DNA of 64,000 nucleotides from Xylanibacillus composti (GTDB lineage: Bacteria > Bacillota > Bacilli > Paenibacillales > K13), in NCBI RefSeq assembly GCF_018403685.1, contig NZ_BOVK01000016.1, forward strand, positions 88,242 to 152,241, read 5' to 3'. The notes under the pieces were generated by a model. It ran no database searches, was not told the DNA's origin, and saw only the letters and a list, made by a program, of their open reading frames with translations. Of this stretch, positions 1 to 8,937 are shown in pieces. How positions within the stretch are numbered: position 1 is the first letter of the stretch; each line of letters begins with the position of its first letter. The translations under genes and the position numbers were made by a program.

Positions 1-1291
1 CTTCATCCTTCGTACCGTCGTCATTGCCTTCCACGTAGACCTTCATAAATCCGTGGAACTTGATCTTCGAGCCGTTCGCCTTAAACAAGACATCGCCGAC
101 CTTCAAATCGACGCTCATCGTATCCAGTACGGCGGAGGCCATCTGACTGGCGATGAATCGTTCCCATATCAATTTATACAGCCGGAACTGGTCGCGGGAC
201 AAATAGGACTTCACCGACTCCGGATCGCGCATGGCGGAGGTAGGGCGCACCGCCTCGTGCGCGTCCTGCGCATTGGAGCCCTTCTTCACATAGTTTCGGG
301 GCTCTTCGGGCACGTAAGCATCGCCGAACTTGTCCTTGATGTATTCCCGCGCCTCCTCTTGAGCTACAGGCGATATCCGCGTGGAGTCGGTACGCATATA
401 TGTAATGAGACCGACAGAGCCTTCCTTCCCAAGATCGATGCCTTCATAAAGCTGCTGGGCAACAGACATCGTTCGGGCAGCTCTGAAATTCAGCTTTCGC
501 GCGGCTTCCTGTTGCAATGAGCTGGTAATGAAGGGCGGAGCCGGGTGGCGCAGCCGTTCCTTCTCTTTCACATCGCTGACTACAAACGGCTTGCCCTCTA
601 TGGCGGCCAGCACCTGCTTAACCTCCGCCTCGTTGGACAGCTCCTTCTTCTCCCCGCCGATGCCATGGAACTTCGCCTCGAATGTATTCCCATCGATCGA
701 AAGCCGAACGGTAATACTCCAATATTCCACTGGTTCGAAGGCCTTGATTTCATTTTCCCGATCAATGATGATCTTGACGGCGACAGACTGGACGCGGCCA
801 GCCGACAAGCCTTTCTTCACTTTCTTCCACAGCAGCGGGCTAATCTTGTAACCGACCAGCCTGTCCAAAATGCGTCTTGCCTGCTGCGCATTGACCAAAT
901 CCATATTGATCGGCCGCGGATTCTTGAAGGCGTCTTTCACCGCTTGCTTCGTAATCTCATTAAAGACTACGCGGCACACATCCGTCTCGTCAATGTCTAA
1001 ATAATGGGCCAAGTGCCAGGCAATGGCTTCCCCTTCACGATCCGGGTCAGCTGCAAGATAGATGCGCTTGACTTTCTTCTTGGCATCCTTCAATTCCTTG
1101 AGCACATTGCCTTTGCCGCGTATCGTTATATATTTCGGTTCAAAGTCCTTTTCGACCTCTACGCCAATCTGACTTTTCGGGAGATCACGGACATGGCCCA
1201 TGGAGGCCTTTACTATAAATTGTTTGCCTAAGTATTTGCTGATGGTTTTGGCTTTCGCCGGTGATTCTACGATGACCAGGTTATCGGCCAT
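1..1291 (-). CDS. topA: DNA topoisomerase I, N-terminal part (runs off window)
   Basis: Type IA topoisomerase that relaxes negatively supercoiled DNA by single-strand passage. About 430 codons are visible from the ATG at 1291; the rest, including the usual C-terminal zinc fingers, lies beyond the window. The protein opens with [20 protein letters not shown], the Toprim start with its catalytic Glu. The metal-binding motif [15 protein letters not shown] follows near residue 115. Further on, [14 protein letters not shown] carries the active-site Tyr. A purine-rich AAGGGGGG precedes the ATG. It follows dprA on the same strand with a 44-bp gap, the sucCD-dprA-topA order of B. subtilis. The open frame shows no break, so truncation is only by the window edge. 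Confidence 0.97.
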   Translation of the reverse strand, partial: MADNLVIVESPAKAKTISKYLGKQFIVKASMGHVRDLPKSQIGVEVEKDFEPKYITIRGKGNVLKELKDAKKKVKRIYLAADPDREGEAIAWHLAHYLDIDETDVCRVVFNEITKQAVKDAFKNPRPINMDLVNAQQARRILDRLVGYKISPLLWKKVKKGLSAGRVQSVAVKIIIDRENEIKAFEPVEYWSITVRLSIDGNTFEAKFHGIGGEKKELSNEAEVKQVLAAIEGKPFVVSDVKEKERLRHPAPPFITSSLQQEAARKLNFRAARTMSVAQQLYEGIDLGKEGSVGLITYMRTDSTRISPVAQEEAREYIKDKFGDAYVPEEPRNYVKKGSNAQDAHEAVRPTSAMRDPESVKSYLSRDQFRLYKLIWERFIASQMASAVLDTMSVDLKVGDVLFKANGSKIKFHGFMKVYVEGNDDGTKDE

Positions 1292-1335
1292 AGGCGGTTT
1301 CCCCCCTTATGCGAGTCTATTTCGCGATTACCGGG

Positions 1336-2499
1336 CTAATACGTGATGAAGTGGAAATAAGATCCGGATTTTTGTTCAATCTTTTTCTTCATTAGTAAAG
1401 ATAGCAGAACTGAATGCAAATGTCCAAACGGGAATTTCGTAGCAGCTTCCAACTCATCGATTGAAGCGGGAGCGTTAGCCAGGATATCCAAAATTCGCCG
1501 TTCGTCTTCAGACAAGGGCTGGGCATCCTGCAATCCCGGTAAATTCCCCGCAGGAACAGCAGCTTTGCTGCCCGTTCGCTCGTTCATCGCCGCCTTCCAA
1601 TCCGGTGTCAGCAAATGGCTGATTCCTGCCTCAACCCCGTCTGCGCTCCAAACGGGGGTTACCGAATACTCTCCCCATAATTTCAATACTCCCCTGCTTT
1701 TCGGTGATGTAATCGGTCCCGGAACGATGAACACTTCGCGATTGGCGCTCGCGGCCATATCAGCCGTAATTAGCGCGCCACTGCGTTCTGCCGCTTCCAC
1801 GACTACGGTCCCAAAGCTCAAACCGGCAATAATGCGATTGCGTCTCGGAAATTTGATCGGGTGCAGCGCAGACCCAAGCGGATATTCGCTGAGTATCAAG
1901 CCTTTTTCTGCGATTCTCTCGTAAAGCACGCGATTTTCCGGAGGATAAATGCGCTCCGGCCCTGCCCCGAGCACGGCAATCGTTCCTCCGCATCCCGAGA
2001 GCGCGCCCGCATGAGCCGCCGCATCAATGCCTCGGGCCATGCCGCTTACTACAGCATACCCTCGTTCCGACAGTTCCTGACCGAGCTGCTGCGCCACATG
2101 CTTGCCATACGCCGTCGGCACGCGTGTACCGACAATCGCGATTTGAGGCAGCTGAAGCATCTTCAAGTCTCCCTTGTAATAAAGTATCCAAGGCGGGGAA
2201 TCCGCATGCTTCAGCAAGCTGGGATAGGTGTCGTCGAATCTGGTTATGATGCCGATATTCGCTTTTTCATACGCTTCCCGCCTCCTCTCAATGAACGAGG
2301 CTGTGAGGGTGTCACGCACTTTGCCCGCGATATCCTTTCTAACCCCAGCACGGGCAAGCAGCGCGTCTGACAACCATCCCCCTTTCCCTTCTTCGACATC
2401 CATCTCCAGATTATGCGTCGCCTCGACGATGCCCGCAATCGACTTCCATCCAACGCCTTCCATTTCATGCAGCCCGAACAGCAGCCATTTCTTGTCCAT
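1336..2499 (-). CDS. dprA: DNA-processing protein DprA
   Basis: Binds incoming single-stranded DNA during natural transformation and loads RecA onto it. The 387-residue protein has an N-terminal helical part, then the Rossmann-like DprA core. Visible core motifs are QIAIVGTRVPTAYGK near residue 120, VVSGMARGIDAAAHAGAL, and KFPRRNRIIAGLS followed by ERSGALITA. A C-terminal winged helix covers about residues 325-385 (LSEDERRILDILANAPASID). Length is normal for family members with the winged helix. The ATG at 2499 follows a GAGGATGAGAGGAT purine stretch. It sits between the sucCD terminator and topA. With comM at 5.9 kb, it is the second competence-related gene here. Confidence 0.95.
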   Translation of the reverse strand: MDKKWLLFGLHEMEGVGWKSIAGIVEATHNLEMDVEEGKGGWLSDALLARAGVRKDIAGKVRDTLTASFIERRREAYEKANIGIITRFDDTYPSLLKHADSPPWILYYKGDLKMLQLPQIAIVGTRVPTAYGKHVAQQLGQELSERGYAVVSGMARGIDAAAHAGALSGCGGTIAVLGAGPERIYPPENRVLYERIAEKGLILSEYPLGSALHPIKFPRRNRIIAGLSFGTVVVEAAERSGALITADMAASANREVFIVPGPITSPKSRGVLKLWGEYSVTPVWSADGVEAGISHLLTPDWKAAMNERTGSKAAVPAGNLPGLQDAQPLSEDERRILDILANAPASIDELEAATKFPFGHLHSVLLSLLMKKKIEQKSGSYFHFITY

Positions 2500-2532
2500 A
2501 TCCTCTCATCCTCTCTCCCAACGGGAAATCAA

Positions 2533-2575
2533 TAAAAAAAACCTTCCACGCCCTATTAAAAGGGTATGGAAGGTT
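2533..2575 (-). terminator. Rho-independent terminator after sucCD
   Basis: Read on the minus strand, AACCTTCCATACCC pairs with GGGCGTGGAAGGTT across an 8-nt loop and is followed by a run of eight T. It lies between the sucD stop and the dprA start, separating the sucCD transcript from dprA-topA. Confidence 0.85.
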
Positions 2576-2608
2576 GCTTACCTTCTGTAACAATCGTTCT
2601 GTTTTCAA

Positions 2609-3538
2609 TTATTTCGTCTGGCACTTCTCCAGCAAGCCCTGCTCCTCCAGAACGCTTACCAAGGTCGCGCCCATGTCAGAAGGAGTTGGCGCTACGCGGA
2701 TGCCGCAGCGCTCCATCGTTGCAATCTTCTCGGCCGCCGTGCCTTTGCCGCCGGAGATGATCGCGCCGGCATGGCCCATCCGCTTTCCTGGAGGCGCTGT
2801 CTGGCCGCCAATAAAGCCAACAACCGGCTTCTTCATATTCGCTTTGATCCACTCTGCAGCTTCTTCCTCCGCAGTGCCGCCGATTTCCCCGATCATGATG
2901 ACGGCGTAAGTATCCGGATCTTCATTGAAGCGCTTCAGCACGTCGATGAATTCCATGCCTTTCACTGGATCTCCGCCAATACCCACAGCTGTGGATTGCC
3001 CGATGTTGCGAGTGGTCAGCTGATGCACCGCTTCATAAGTAAGCGTGCCGCTGCGGGATACGACGCCGACATGTCCCGGCGTATGAATGTATCCCGGCAT
3101 GATGCCGATTTTGCATTCGCCCGGCGTGATAACGCCCGGACAGTTCGGTCCCACCAGCACAGTGCTCTTGCCTTCCATGTAGCGCTTCACCTTGACCATG
3201 TCAAGAACCGGAATGCCTTCTGTAATACAAATGACCAGGTCCAGATTGGCGTCTACCGCTTCCATGATGGAATCCGCTGCGAAAGCCGGCGGTACATAAA
3301 TGACGGAAACGGTGGCGCCTGTTTCCTTCACTGCATCCTGAACGGTGTTGAATACCGGAAGCGAAACCTTGCTGCCATTCTCCAATTCAAATTCCACCTG
3401 GGTGCCGCCTTTGCCCGGCGTTACGCCGCCTACCATCTGGGTACCGTAATCCAGTGCGCCTTTCGTATGGAACATCCCGGTTGCGCCTGTAATCCCTTGT
3501 GTGATCACTTTGGTGTTTTTATCGATCAATATACTCAT
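2609..3538 (-). CDS. sucD: Succinyl-CoA synthetase subunit alpha
   Basis: Alpha subunit of the ADP/GDP-forming succinyl-CoA ligase of the TCA cycle; it binds CoA and carries the phosphohistidine. I chose the ATG at 3538 ([15 protein letters not shown]) because GGGAGGT lies upstream and homologues begin there; an in-frame ATG at 3559 has no ribosome site. The CoA-binding fold shows [18 protein letters not shown], then [20 protein letters not shown]. The active-site His is in [18 protein letters not shown] near residue 245. The 309-residue length is typical. It follows sucC by 37 bp in a two-gene operon closed by the terminator at 2533-2575. Confidence 0.97.
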   Translation of the reverse strand: MSILIDKNTKVITQGITGATGMFHTKGALDYGTQMVGGVTPGKGGTQVEFELENGSKVSLPVFNTVQDAVKETGATVSVIYVPPAFAADSIMEAVDANLDLVICITEGIPVLDMVKVKRYMEGKSTVLVGPNCPGVITPGECKIGIMPGYIHTPGHVGVVSRSGTLTYEAVHQLTTRNIGQSTAVGIGGDPVKGMEFIDVLKRFNEDPDTYAVIMIGEIGGTAEEEAAEWIKANMKKPVVGFIGGQTAPPGKRMGHAGAIISGGKGTAAEKIATMERCGIRVAPTPSDMGATLVSVLEEQGLLEKCQTK

Positions 3539-3575
3539 GGCTAATGCCTTACCTCCCATTCCGAAAGTAGTAGGA

Positions 3576-4736
3576 TTATTTTACGAGGGAAACAATCTTC
3601 TGCGCGCCGTCGGACATCGAATCCGCAGACACGATATTCAGGCCGGATTCATTCAGAATCTTCTTGCCGAGCTCAACATTGGTGCCTTCAAGACGAACGA
3701 CAAGCGGTTTGTCCAGCGATACCTGCTTCGCTGCTTCCACAACCCCGTTTGCAATGACGTCACAGCGCATAATGCCGCCGAAAATATTGACGAAGATGCC
3801 CTTCACCTTCGCATCGGACAAGATGATTTTGAACGCTTCGGTTACTTTCTCTGTCGTTGCGCCGCCGCCAACGTCCAGGAAGTTGGCCGGATCGCCGCCG
3901 AAATGCTTGATAATATCCATTGTCGCCATGGCAAGTCCGGCGCCGTTAACCATGCAGCCGATATTGCCGTCAAGCGCGATGTAGCTCAGGTCGAACTTGG
4001 ATGCTTCGATTTCCTTCTCATCTTCCTCGTCAAGGTCTCTGAGCTCCACAATATCCTTGTGGCGATAGAGGGCGTTCGAATCAAAGTTCAGCTTGGCGTC
4101 GAGCGCCATCACGTCTCCATCGCCAGTGACTACAAGCGGATTGATCTCGGCGATAGAGCAGTCTTTGTCCACAAACGCGGCATACAGCGCCATCATAAAC
4201 TTAACGGCCTTGCGTACCAGCTCGCTCGGAATGTTGATCGCATAAGCAAGTCGGGTTGCCTGGAACGGCAGCAGACCGACTGCCGGATCAATCACTTCCT
4301 TGAAAATTTTCTCCGGCGTCTTTTCCGCCACTTCCTCAATTTCAGTGCCGCCTTCTTCCGATGCCATCATGACGACGCGACCGGTTGCGCGGTCCACTAC
4401 GATGCCTACATAATACTCTTTCTTAATATCGCAGCCTTGTTCAATCAACAGGCGTTTGATCTCCTTGCCCTCGGGACCGGTCTGGTGCGTCACCAGCACC
4501 TTGCCCAGCAACTCTTCCGCATATGTACGCACTTCATCCAGATTTTTGGCGATCTTGACGCCGCCCGCTTTCCCGCGTCCACCTGCATGGATTTGCGCTT
4601 TCACAACCGTTACGGCTGTGCCGATCTCTTTCGCTGCTGCAACAGCTTCATCCGGCGTGAACGCCACTTTGCCGACAGGAACGGAGACGCCGTACTGCCT
4701 GAGAACCTCTTTGCCTTGATACTCATGGATGTTCAT
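3576..4736 (-). CDS. sucC: Succinyl-CoA synthetase subunit beta
   Basis: Beta subunit of succinyl-CoA ligase, with the nucleotide-binding ATP-grasp domain and the interface where succinate is handled. It begins [17 protein letters not shown], the standard start, after [34 protein letters not shown] in the first 65 residues is the ATP-grasp part. The C-terminal ligase domain carries [18 protein letters not shown] and [17 protein letters not shown]. Length is 386 residues, as usual. It is first in the sucCD operon; an AT-rich stretch with a TACAAT-like -10 (4823-4828 on the minus strand) lies upstream, but I could not settle a -35. Confidence 0.97.
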   Translation of the reverse strand: MNIHEYQGKEVLRQYGVSVPVGKVAFTPDEAVAAAKEIGTAVTVVKAQIHAGGRGKAGGVKIAKNLDEVRTYAEELLGKVLVTHQTGPEGKEIKRLLIEQGCDIKKEYYVGIVVDRATGRVVMMASEEGGTEIEEVAEKTPEKIFKEVIDPAVGLLPFQATRLAYAINIPSELVRKAVKFMMALYAAFVDKDCSIAEINPLVVTGDGDVMALDAKLNFDSNALYRHKDIVELRDLDEEDEKEIEASKFDLSYIALDGNIGCMVNGAGLAMATMDIIKHFGGDPANFLDVGGGATTEKVTEAFKIILSDAKVKGIFVNIFGGIMRCDVIANGVVEAAKQVSLDKPLVVRLEGTNVELGKKILNESGLNIVSADSMSDGAQKIVSLVK

Positions 4737-5059
4737 TCAGATATCCTCCTATCTTTTGGATCGGGCCACTTGGATGCAGCCTTTGTATATAAGTGAAAAC
4801 AAACCATTCCAAACCTTATTTATTGTATCACTATTTCGCTGAACTTTCCTTATAATTTGTTGCAAAACCGACATTTTTTTTGAACAACGAGGAATGGCCG
4901 TCCCGGCTGTGCTTGCATGCCTGCAGCTCAAGACGACCTGTTTGCCTGCTCATTTTCGCATAGTTGAGACGTGATATTTATGAGAATCTCCCTTGAAGCT
5001 GATGTAACCGATGCCCGTTTATTCCTCAAGCATATCCGTTTCTTGCGAATAAGGCTCGT

Positions 5060-5323
5060 TCATGTATATTTCGGCGACGTTTCTGTCATGACCCGCGGCT
5101 CTCGTTCTGCCTGCTTGATAAAGCGCATCTCGTTCCCCACAAATCCGCAAACATTGCACTGAATGTCCGGCTCCGGCTGCTCAATCTGTTCAGGCTCATG
5201 CTGCTCCTTCACTTCTCCTGTAATGGCATCTTTCATGAAATGCTGCCGGGCGCTGCTAATCATGCTGAATTTGACCCGGTTGGAGCGACAATTCGGACAA
5301 AAGTATGGTTTCGTTTGCATCAT
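5060..5323 (-). CDS. Small zinc-ribbon protein, function unknown
   Basis: An 87-residue protein with two cysteine pairs: FCPNCRSNRVKF near residue 8 and QCNVCGFVGNEM near residue 55. Together they look like one split zinc ribbon. The linker is charged and Glu-rich, with a Pro-Glu stretch (EPEQIEQPEPD). AGAGGTG precedes tandem ATGs at 5323 and 5320; the second has the better spacing. I do not recognise a named family. It stands alone, with a 44-bp tandem repeat just upstream and sucC downstream on the same strand. Reality is supported by the ribosome site and the conserved-looking cysteine pattern; any DNA- or RNA-binding role would be a guess. Confidence 0.65.
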   Translation of the reverse strand: MMQTKPYFCPNCRSNRVKFSMISSARQHFMKDAITGEVKEQHEPEQIEQPEPDIQCNVCGFVGNEMRFIKQAEREPRVMTETSPKYT

Positions 5324-5370
5324 CCATCACCTCTAACGAACAGTATGCCCGGTCCGCAGGGGATTTATTT

Positions 5371-5480
5371 GGCGCATCCGGACCTTGGCTTTTTCCCGGC
5401 TTGCCAGCCTTCATGGCGCATCTGGACCTTGGCTTTTTCCCGGCTTGCCAGCCTTCATGCCGCATCTGGACCTTAGCTTT
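5371..5480. repeat. 44-bp tandem repeat, about 2.5 copies
   Basis: Near-identical units start at about 5371 and 5415. A third, decayed copy starts at 5459 and diverges after about 22 bp. The period is exactly 44 bp; the core reads GCGCATCTGGACCTTGGC followed by TTTTTCCCGGCTTGCCAGCC and TTCAT. Because 44 is not a multiple of three, translation changes frame between copies, so it is unlikely to be coding. It lies in the shared upstream region of the zinc-ribbon gene (minus) and comM (plus). Confidence 0.9.
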
Positions 5481-5732
5481 TATCGCGGTCGCCAGCACAA
5501 TGGTAGAAGTATCATAAATTTATAATACTAACTTCACACTATTCACGCATTTTCCGGGGAATCTGATCGATTTATTACTTTTTTACTAGTAACTATGAAG
5601 CTGACTACTATAATTAATAGTAAAAAGGTAACAAATAACACGAATGCAGCGAAGTTACATCGAAAAGATTAACTTTACTACTCTAAATGAATGGTAGTAG
5701 GTAATAAGTTTCATGCCTTGCAAAGCCGACCC

Positions 5733-5762
5733 TTGCGCAAGAACGCTCACATCCTGTAAAAT
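5733..5762 (+). promoter_or_regulatory. Candidate promoter of the comM leader
   Basis: TTGCGC (5733-5738) and TAAAAT (5757-5762) are separated by 18 bp. A start near 5769 would place the whole structured leader 5789-5886 in the transcript. The upstream 5520-5700 stretch is AT-rich with several imperfect inverted repeats around AGTAAAAA and TTTTTTACTA, possibly binding sites; no known operator is recognised. Confidence 0.4.
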
Positions 5763-5788
5763 GTAAGAAAATACAGTTGGACATAAGG

Positions 5789-5886
5789 AAGCACCTTTGT
5801 CCTGAAGCGACGTGTTCACGTGACGGCCAGCCATTGGCCTGTCCATCGAGGAACACGCGAACTTTAGGAAAGAGGTGCTTTTTTGT
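5789..5886 (+). promoter_or_regulatory. Structured comM leader (long interrupted hairpin with T-run)
   Basis: Outer arms 5789-5807 and 5862-5880 pair over most of 19 positions. A second helix pairs CGTGTTC (5811-5817) with GAACACG (5851-5857). A third pairs GGCCA (5825-5829) with TGGCC (5835-5839). The 3' outer arm contains AAAGAGGTG, the ribosome site of comM, and is followed by six T. The element could therefore stop transcription or hide the ribosome site, depending on folding. It matches no riboswitch class I can name. Confidence 0.6.
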
Positions 5887-7419
5887 ATGTTTGCCAAAGT
5901 GTACAGCTGCTGCCTGCAAGGAATTGAAGCGATCCCCATCGAGGTCGAAGTGGATATCAGCAATGGGCTTCCTGCCTTTTCCATTGTCGGCCTGCCGGAT
6001 TCCGCTGTGAGAGAGGCGCTGGAGCGGGTTCGCGCTGCGGTCAAAAATTGCGGTTACCAATTTCCCATGTCGCGGGTCACTGTCAATATGGCCCCTGCTG
6101 ATGTGCGCAAGGAAGGAACCGGTTTCGATCTGGCCATTGCCGCAGGCTTGCTTATAGCCAGCGGACAGCTGCCGCCAATTGAAGGCAAGACCATGATCGT
6201 CGGCGAGCTGTCCCTGGATGGACTTGTCCGCCCCGTTCCCGGCATCTTGTCCGTCGCGGATGACGCAGGACGACTAGGGTTCGAGCAGCTCATTCTTCCC
6301 GCGGCGAATCTGCATGAAGCGATCGGATGGAGCAAGCTGTCCTTGCAGCCGCTGTCCCATTTGAAGCAATGGCCCGGTACGTCCGCACCACTCGAGCCAA
6401 CAAGCCATCAAGCGGCGCAGCTGCGATTCAGCCGGTCACAAGCTTCCCCTGTCGACTATGCAGACATACGGGGACAAAAACGCGCCAAACGGGCTATGGC
6501 CATCGCTGCCGCCGGGATGCACAACTCGCTCCTTATCGGGCCTCCTGGAACCGGCAAGACGATGCTTGCTACCAGGCTTCCCGGCATCCTGCCGCCATTC
6601 GACACGCTTGAATCGCTGGAGACGACCAAAATATACAGCGTCGCCAACCTCCTGCACCAGCGAGGCAACCGATTAAGCGACCGCCCCTTCCGATCCCCCC
6701 ACCATACGATATCAGCAGCGGGCATGATCGGCGGAGGCTCCCCGCCGAAGCCGGGAGAGGTGAGCCTCGCACACGGCGGTATCCTGTTCCTCGATGAACT
6801 GCCGGAGTTTCCGCGCACTGTTCTCGAGCTGCTTAGACAGCCGCTTGAGGACAATCAAGTTACCATCAGCCGAGCGCGGGCGACGTACACGTATCCGTCC
6901 CGCTTTCTGCTTGTTGCCGCCATGAATCCGTGCCCGTGCGGATACGCCGGAACGGAGAGCAAAACACGTACGTGCCGCTGTACCGTCAACCGGCTTGAAC
7001 AGTACAGAGGAAAGCTGTCCGGCCCGCTGTTGGATCGCATCGATCTGCATGTAGAAGTGCCCCGCCTGAAACCGGATGAAATAAAGGATGCTGCCGCTCC
7101 GCTTTCCAATGCAGACCTGTTGGCCTGGATTGAGACAGCGCACCAAACCCAGCGCGCACGCGGCCAAAATCCTGCCGAACAGTGGAACAGCCGCTTGCAG
7201 GGCCGAAACTTTGCCGCAGCGTGCGCCTTGCCCCATGAAGCTGAGGAGCTGCTGCAAGCCGCATATGAGTCCTTGGGCCTAAGCATGAGGGCGCATAGCC
7301 GGATCATTCGCATAGCCCGCACGATTGCGGATATGGAGGGGAGCGAGTCGATTCAGTTCGACCATTTCGCCGAAGCGCTGCAATACCGCTGCCTGGACCG
7401 GGACTTGCTGCCCACATAA
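5887..7419 (+). CDS. comM: ComM/YifB-type Mg-chelatase-like AAA+ ATPase
   Basis: Hexameric AAA+ helicase that in other bacteria drives branch migration during integration of transforming DNA. I start it at the ATG at 5887 (MFAKVYSCCLQGIEAIPIEV), nine bases after GAGGTG; an in-frame GTG at 5875 is part of that ribosome site. The N-terminal ChlI-like domain (about 20-140) contains NGLPAFSIVGLPDSAVREAL. The ATPase domain has Walker A LIGPPGTGKTMLATRLPG near 218 and Walker B GILFLDELPEF near 299. The cysteine-rich insert NPCPCGY followed by CRC is typical of the family. The C-terminal lid ends the 510-residue protein. It is monocistronic behind the structured leader and convergent with the membrane-protein gene downstream. 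Confidence 0.93.
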   Translation: MFAKVYSCCLQGIEAIPIEVEVDISNGLPAFSIVGLPDSAVREALERVRAAVKNCGYQFPMSRVTVNMAPADVRKEGTGFDLAIAAGLLIASGQLPPIEGKTMIVGELSLDGLVRPVPGILSVADDAGRLGFEQLILPAANLHEAIGWSKLSLQPLSHLKQWPGTSAPLEPTSHQAAQLRFSRSQASPVDYADIRGQKRAKRAMAIAAAGMHNSLLIGPPGTGKTMLATRLPGILPPFDTLESLETTKIYSVANLLHQRGNRLSDRPFRSPHHTISAAGMIGGGSPPKPGEVSLAHGGILFLDELPEFPRTVLELLRQPLEDNQVTISRARATYTYPSRFLLVAAMNPCPCGYAGTESKTRTCRCTVNRLEQYRGKLSGPLLDRIDLHVEVPRLKPDEIKDAAAPLSNADLLAWIETAHQTQRARGQNPAEQWNSRLQGRNFAAACALPHEAEELLQAAYESLGLSMRAHSRIIRIARTIADMEGSESIQFDHFAEALQYRCLDRDLLPT

Positions 7420-7420
7420 G

Positions 7421-7445
7421 CTTCGGATCGTTATCCGCAAGCTTT
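7421..7445 (+). terminator. Possible weak terminator hairpin after comM
   Basis: GCTTCGGAT and ATCCGCAAGC pair around a CGTT loop directly after the comM stop. Only a short T-stretch follows, so termination efficiency is doubtful. Confidence 0.35.
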
Positions 7446-7487
7446 CGGCATTGCACCGGATGTATGCACGAGAACCGATTTTTCTGA

Positions 7488-8111
7488 TTAGTTTCGCCTA
7501 AGTGGCCGCATCAGGCGAAAGCCGATGAGCAGTACAGCCAGGATGCCCATATAGATGATTCCTGTCCACACGGCGCGCGCAGGACTCGTCATATAGTGGT
7601 CGCCCATCGCCGCAAAGACAACCATAACCGGAATTTTGCCAAGCAATGTAGCCACAGCAAATGTGCGCAGGGAAACGTGACTGACCGCACAAATTATATG
7701 AACAGCCACTGCTGGTATGACAGGAATGATGCGTGCCGTTAAAATGGTCAGAAAAGCGTGTTGTTCGAGCAGCGACATCCAACGTTCCGCTTTCCCGTAC
7801 TTCGCCAGCCATGCCCGGCTCTGCTCCTGGAAGCCGCCGCGCACAATGAAAAAAAACAGAACCGCTGCGGCTGTGGAACAAAGCACGTTCATCAATCCAC
7901 CGAGCAGCGCACCGTACTGCGCCCCCAATAACGCGGCGATCACACCGAAGGGGATGACTGGAACGAAGGCAAAAAGAAAGGCAACGCCCGCCATTTCCAG
8001 CAGACTGGCTTCATTCGTTTCGATTGCATGTACAATCGTATCCTGATACACCAAAGCCGCCGCTGCACAACCCGCGTATACAATCAGTGACAACCAGCTG
8101 CTTTTTTTCAT
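7488..8111 (-). CDS. TVP38/TMEM64 (VTT domain) membrane protein
   Basis: A 207-residue integral membrane protein of the SNARE-associated/VTT (DedA-related) superfamily. It has about six hydrophobic segments. The family core is seen in FGVIAALLGAQYGALLGG and in RIIPVIPAVAVHIICAVSHV, followed by LLGKIPVMVVFAAMGDH. The start is the ATG at 8111 (MKKSSWLSL) because AGAGGAAGC precedes it; the frame is open to 8162 without another ribosome site. Family members are implicated in lipid scrambling or undecaprenyl-phosphate recycling, but the exact role here is unknown. It is convergent with comM and has the same orientation as yraN upstream, with a 140-bp gap. Confidence 0.85.
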   Translation of the reverse strand: MKKSSWLSLIVYAGCAAAALVYQDTIVHAIETNEASLLEMAGVAFLFAFVPVIPFGVIAALLGAQYGALLGGLMNVLCSTAAAVLFFFIVRGGFQEQSRAWLAKYGKAERWMSLLEQHAFLTILTARIIPVIPAVAVHIICAVSHVSLRTFAVATLLGKIPVMVVFAAMGDHYMTSPARAVWTGIIYMGILAVLLIGFRLMRPLRRN

Positions 8112-8251
8112 GCTTCCTCTCCCCTTGGTTATAATGAAAAAAACGACCGGCAACCGGTTCATGTCCGCAAGCGGACAGCTTGAGTCGTTGTCCCCGTTCG
8201 GAAGTATGCCTGTTGAGGAGGCGCTGGTTCTCTATATGTCCTCTTAATTAT

Positions 8252-8617
8252 TCAAAAAGCATGCTCAATATGCTGGATGCTCCATTCGCTGCCGTTCCAC
8301 ATGAGAGCCAGCACATCGAACTGAACCTGTTCTTCTTGTCTGCGGGATTGCTGCAAGTAGATCTGGGCAAGCTGCCGCAGCTTCCATTGCTTGCGGACAT
8401 CTACGGATTCGGCAGCCGTTCCCTTCCGATCCGATTGACGAGTGCGCACCTCGACAAATATGAGTCGCGCACCCTTTTCTGCGATGATGTCCAGCTCGCC
8501 GCTGCGGCAGCGCCAATTTTGCTCGAGCAAGCGATACCCGCGAGCGGCAAGAAAAGCTGCTGCGCTCCTTTCGCCCGCATCCCCCAGCGCTTTTTTCCCC
8601 AGACGACGACTGTTCAC
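8252..8617 (-). CDS. yraN: YraN/UPF0102 family endonuclease-like protein
   Basis: A 121-residue member of the UPF0102 family, which has a restriction-endonuclease-like fold. Visible family features are GDAGERSAAAFLAARGYRLL near the N-terminus, then NWRCRSGELDIIAEKGARLI with the acidic ELD motif, and VEVRTRQSDRKGTAAESV with the ExR/K pattern. Function is uncharacterised; a role in nucleic acid processing is inferred from the fold. It overlaps the end of ylqH by 4 bp (ATGA), so the two are probably translationally coupled. The ylqH-yraN position beside rnhB matches B. subtilis gene order. Confidence 0.9.
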   Translation of the reverse strand: MNSRRLGKKALGDAGERSAAAFLAARGYRLLEQNWRCRSGELDIIAEKGARLIFVEVRTRQSDRKGTAAESVDVRKQWKLRQLAQIYLQQSRRQEEQVQFDVLALMWNGSEWSIQHIEHAF

Positions 8618-8937
8618 AGCATGCTCCCCCCTTCCTCTCTTCGCTTAAGCTCCTGATCAGACTGATAGACGAAGGTGAGCACCTCTGCTACTAACTGGTA
8701 CAGCTCCGGCGGGATGGCTTGATCCAGATCGAGCTTCGACAGCACCTCGACGAGTGAGGCATCCTCGTGCATCGGAATTTGGTGTTCCTTGGCTTTTTCG
8801 ATTATTTGATCAGCTACCAAGCCCTTGCCCTTGGCGGCTACAGTCGGAGCATCCTGGTTGGCCGGATCGTACTTCAGAGCTACCGCCTTGCGCATGCCTT
8901 TTGCCGGAGAGGACTTGGCTTGGCCTCTATTGTTCAT
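8614..8937 (-). CDS. ylqH: FlhB C-terminal-domain-like protein (YlqH family)
   Basis: A 107-residue cytoplasmic protein resembling the C-terminal domain of the flagellar export switch FlhB. The part ALKYDPANQDAPTVAAKGKG and VADQIIEKAKEHQIPMHED aligns with FlhB residues after its cleavage site. The NPTH autocleavage motif and the membrane segments are absent, as is usual for stand-alone YlqH. Function is unknown; an export-associated role is suggested only by homology and by linkage to the FliK-like ylqG. It overlaps ylqG and yraN by 4 bp at each end, so the three genes form a tight operon. Confidence 0.85.
   Translation of the reverse strand: MNNRGQAKSSPAKGMRKAVALKYDPANQDAPTVAAKGKGLVADQIIEKAKEHQIPMHEDASLVEVLSKLDLDQAIPPELYQLVAEVLTFVYQSDQELKRREEGGSML

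Noticed and set aside
5371..5480. Possible CRISPR-like array
   Set aside because: Units are directly adjacent without unique spacers, and no cas genes are present.
5256..5498. 80-codon minus-strand frame across the 44-bp repeat
   Set aside because: It only translates the repeat, overlaps the better-supported zinc-ribbon gene in another frame, and lacks a ribosome site.
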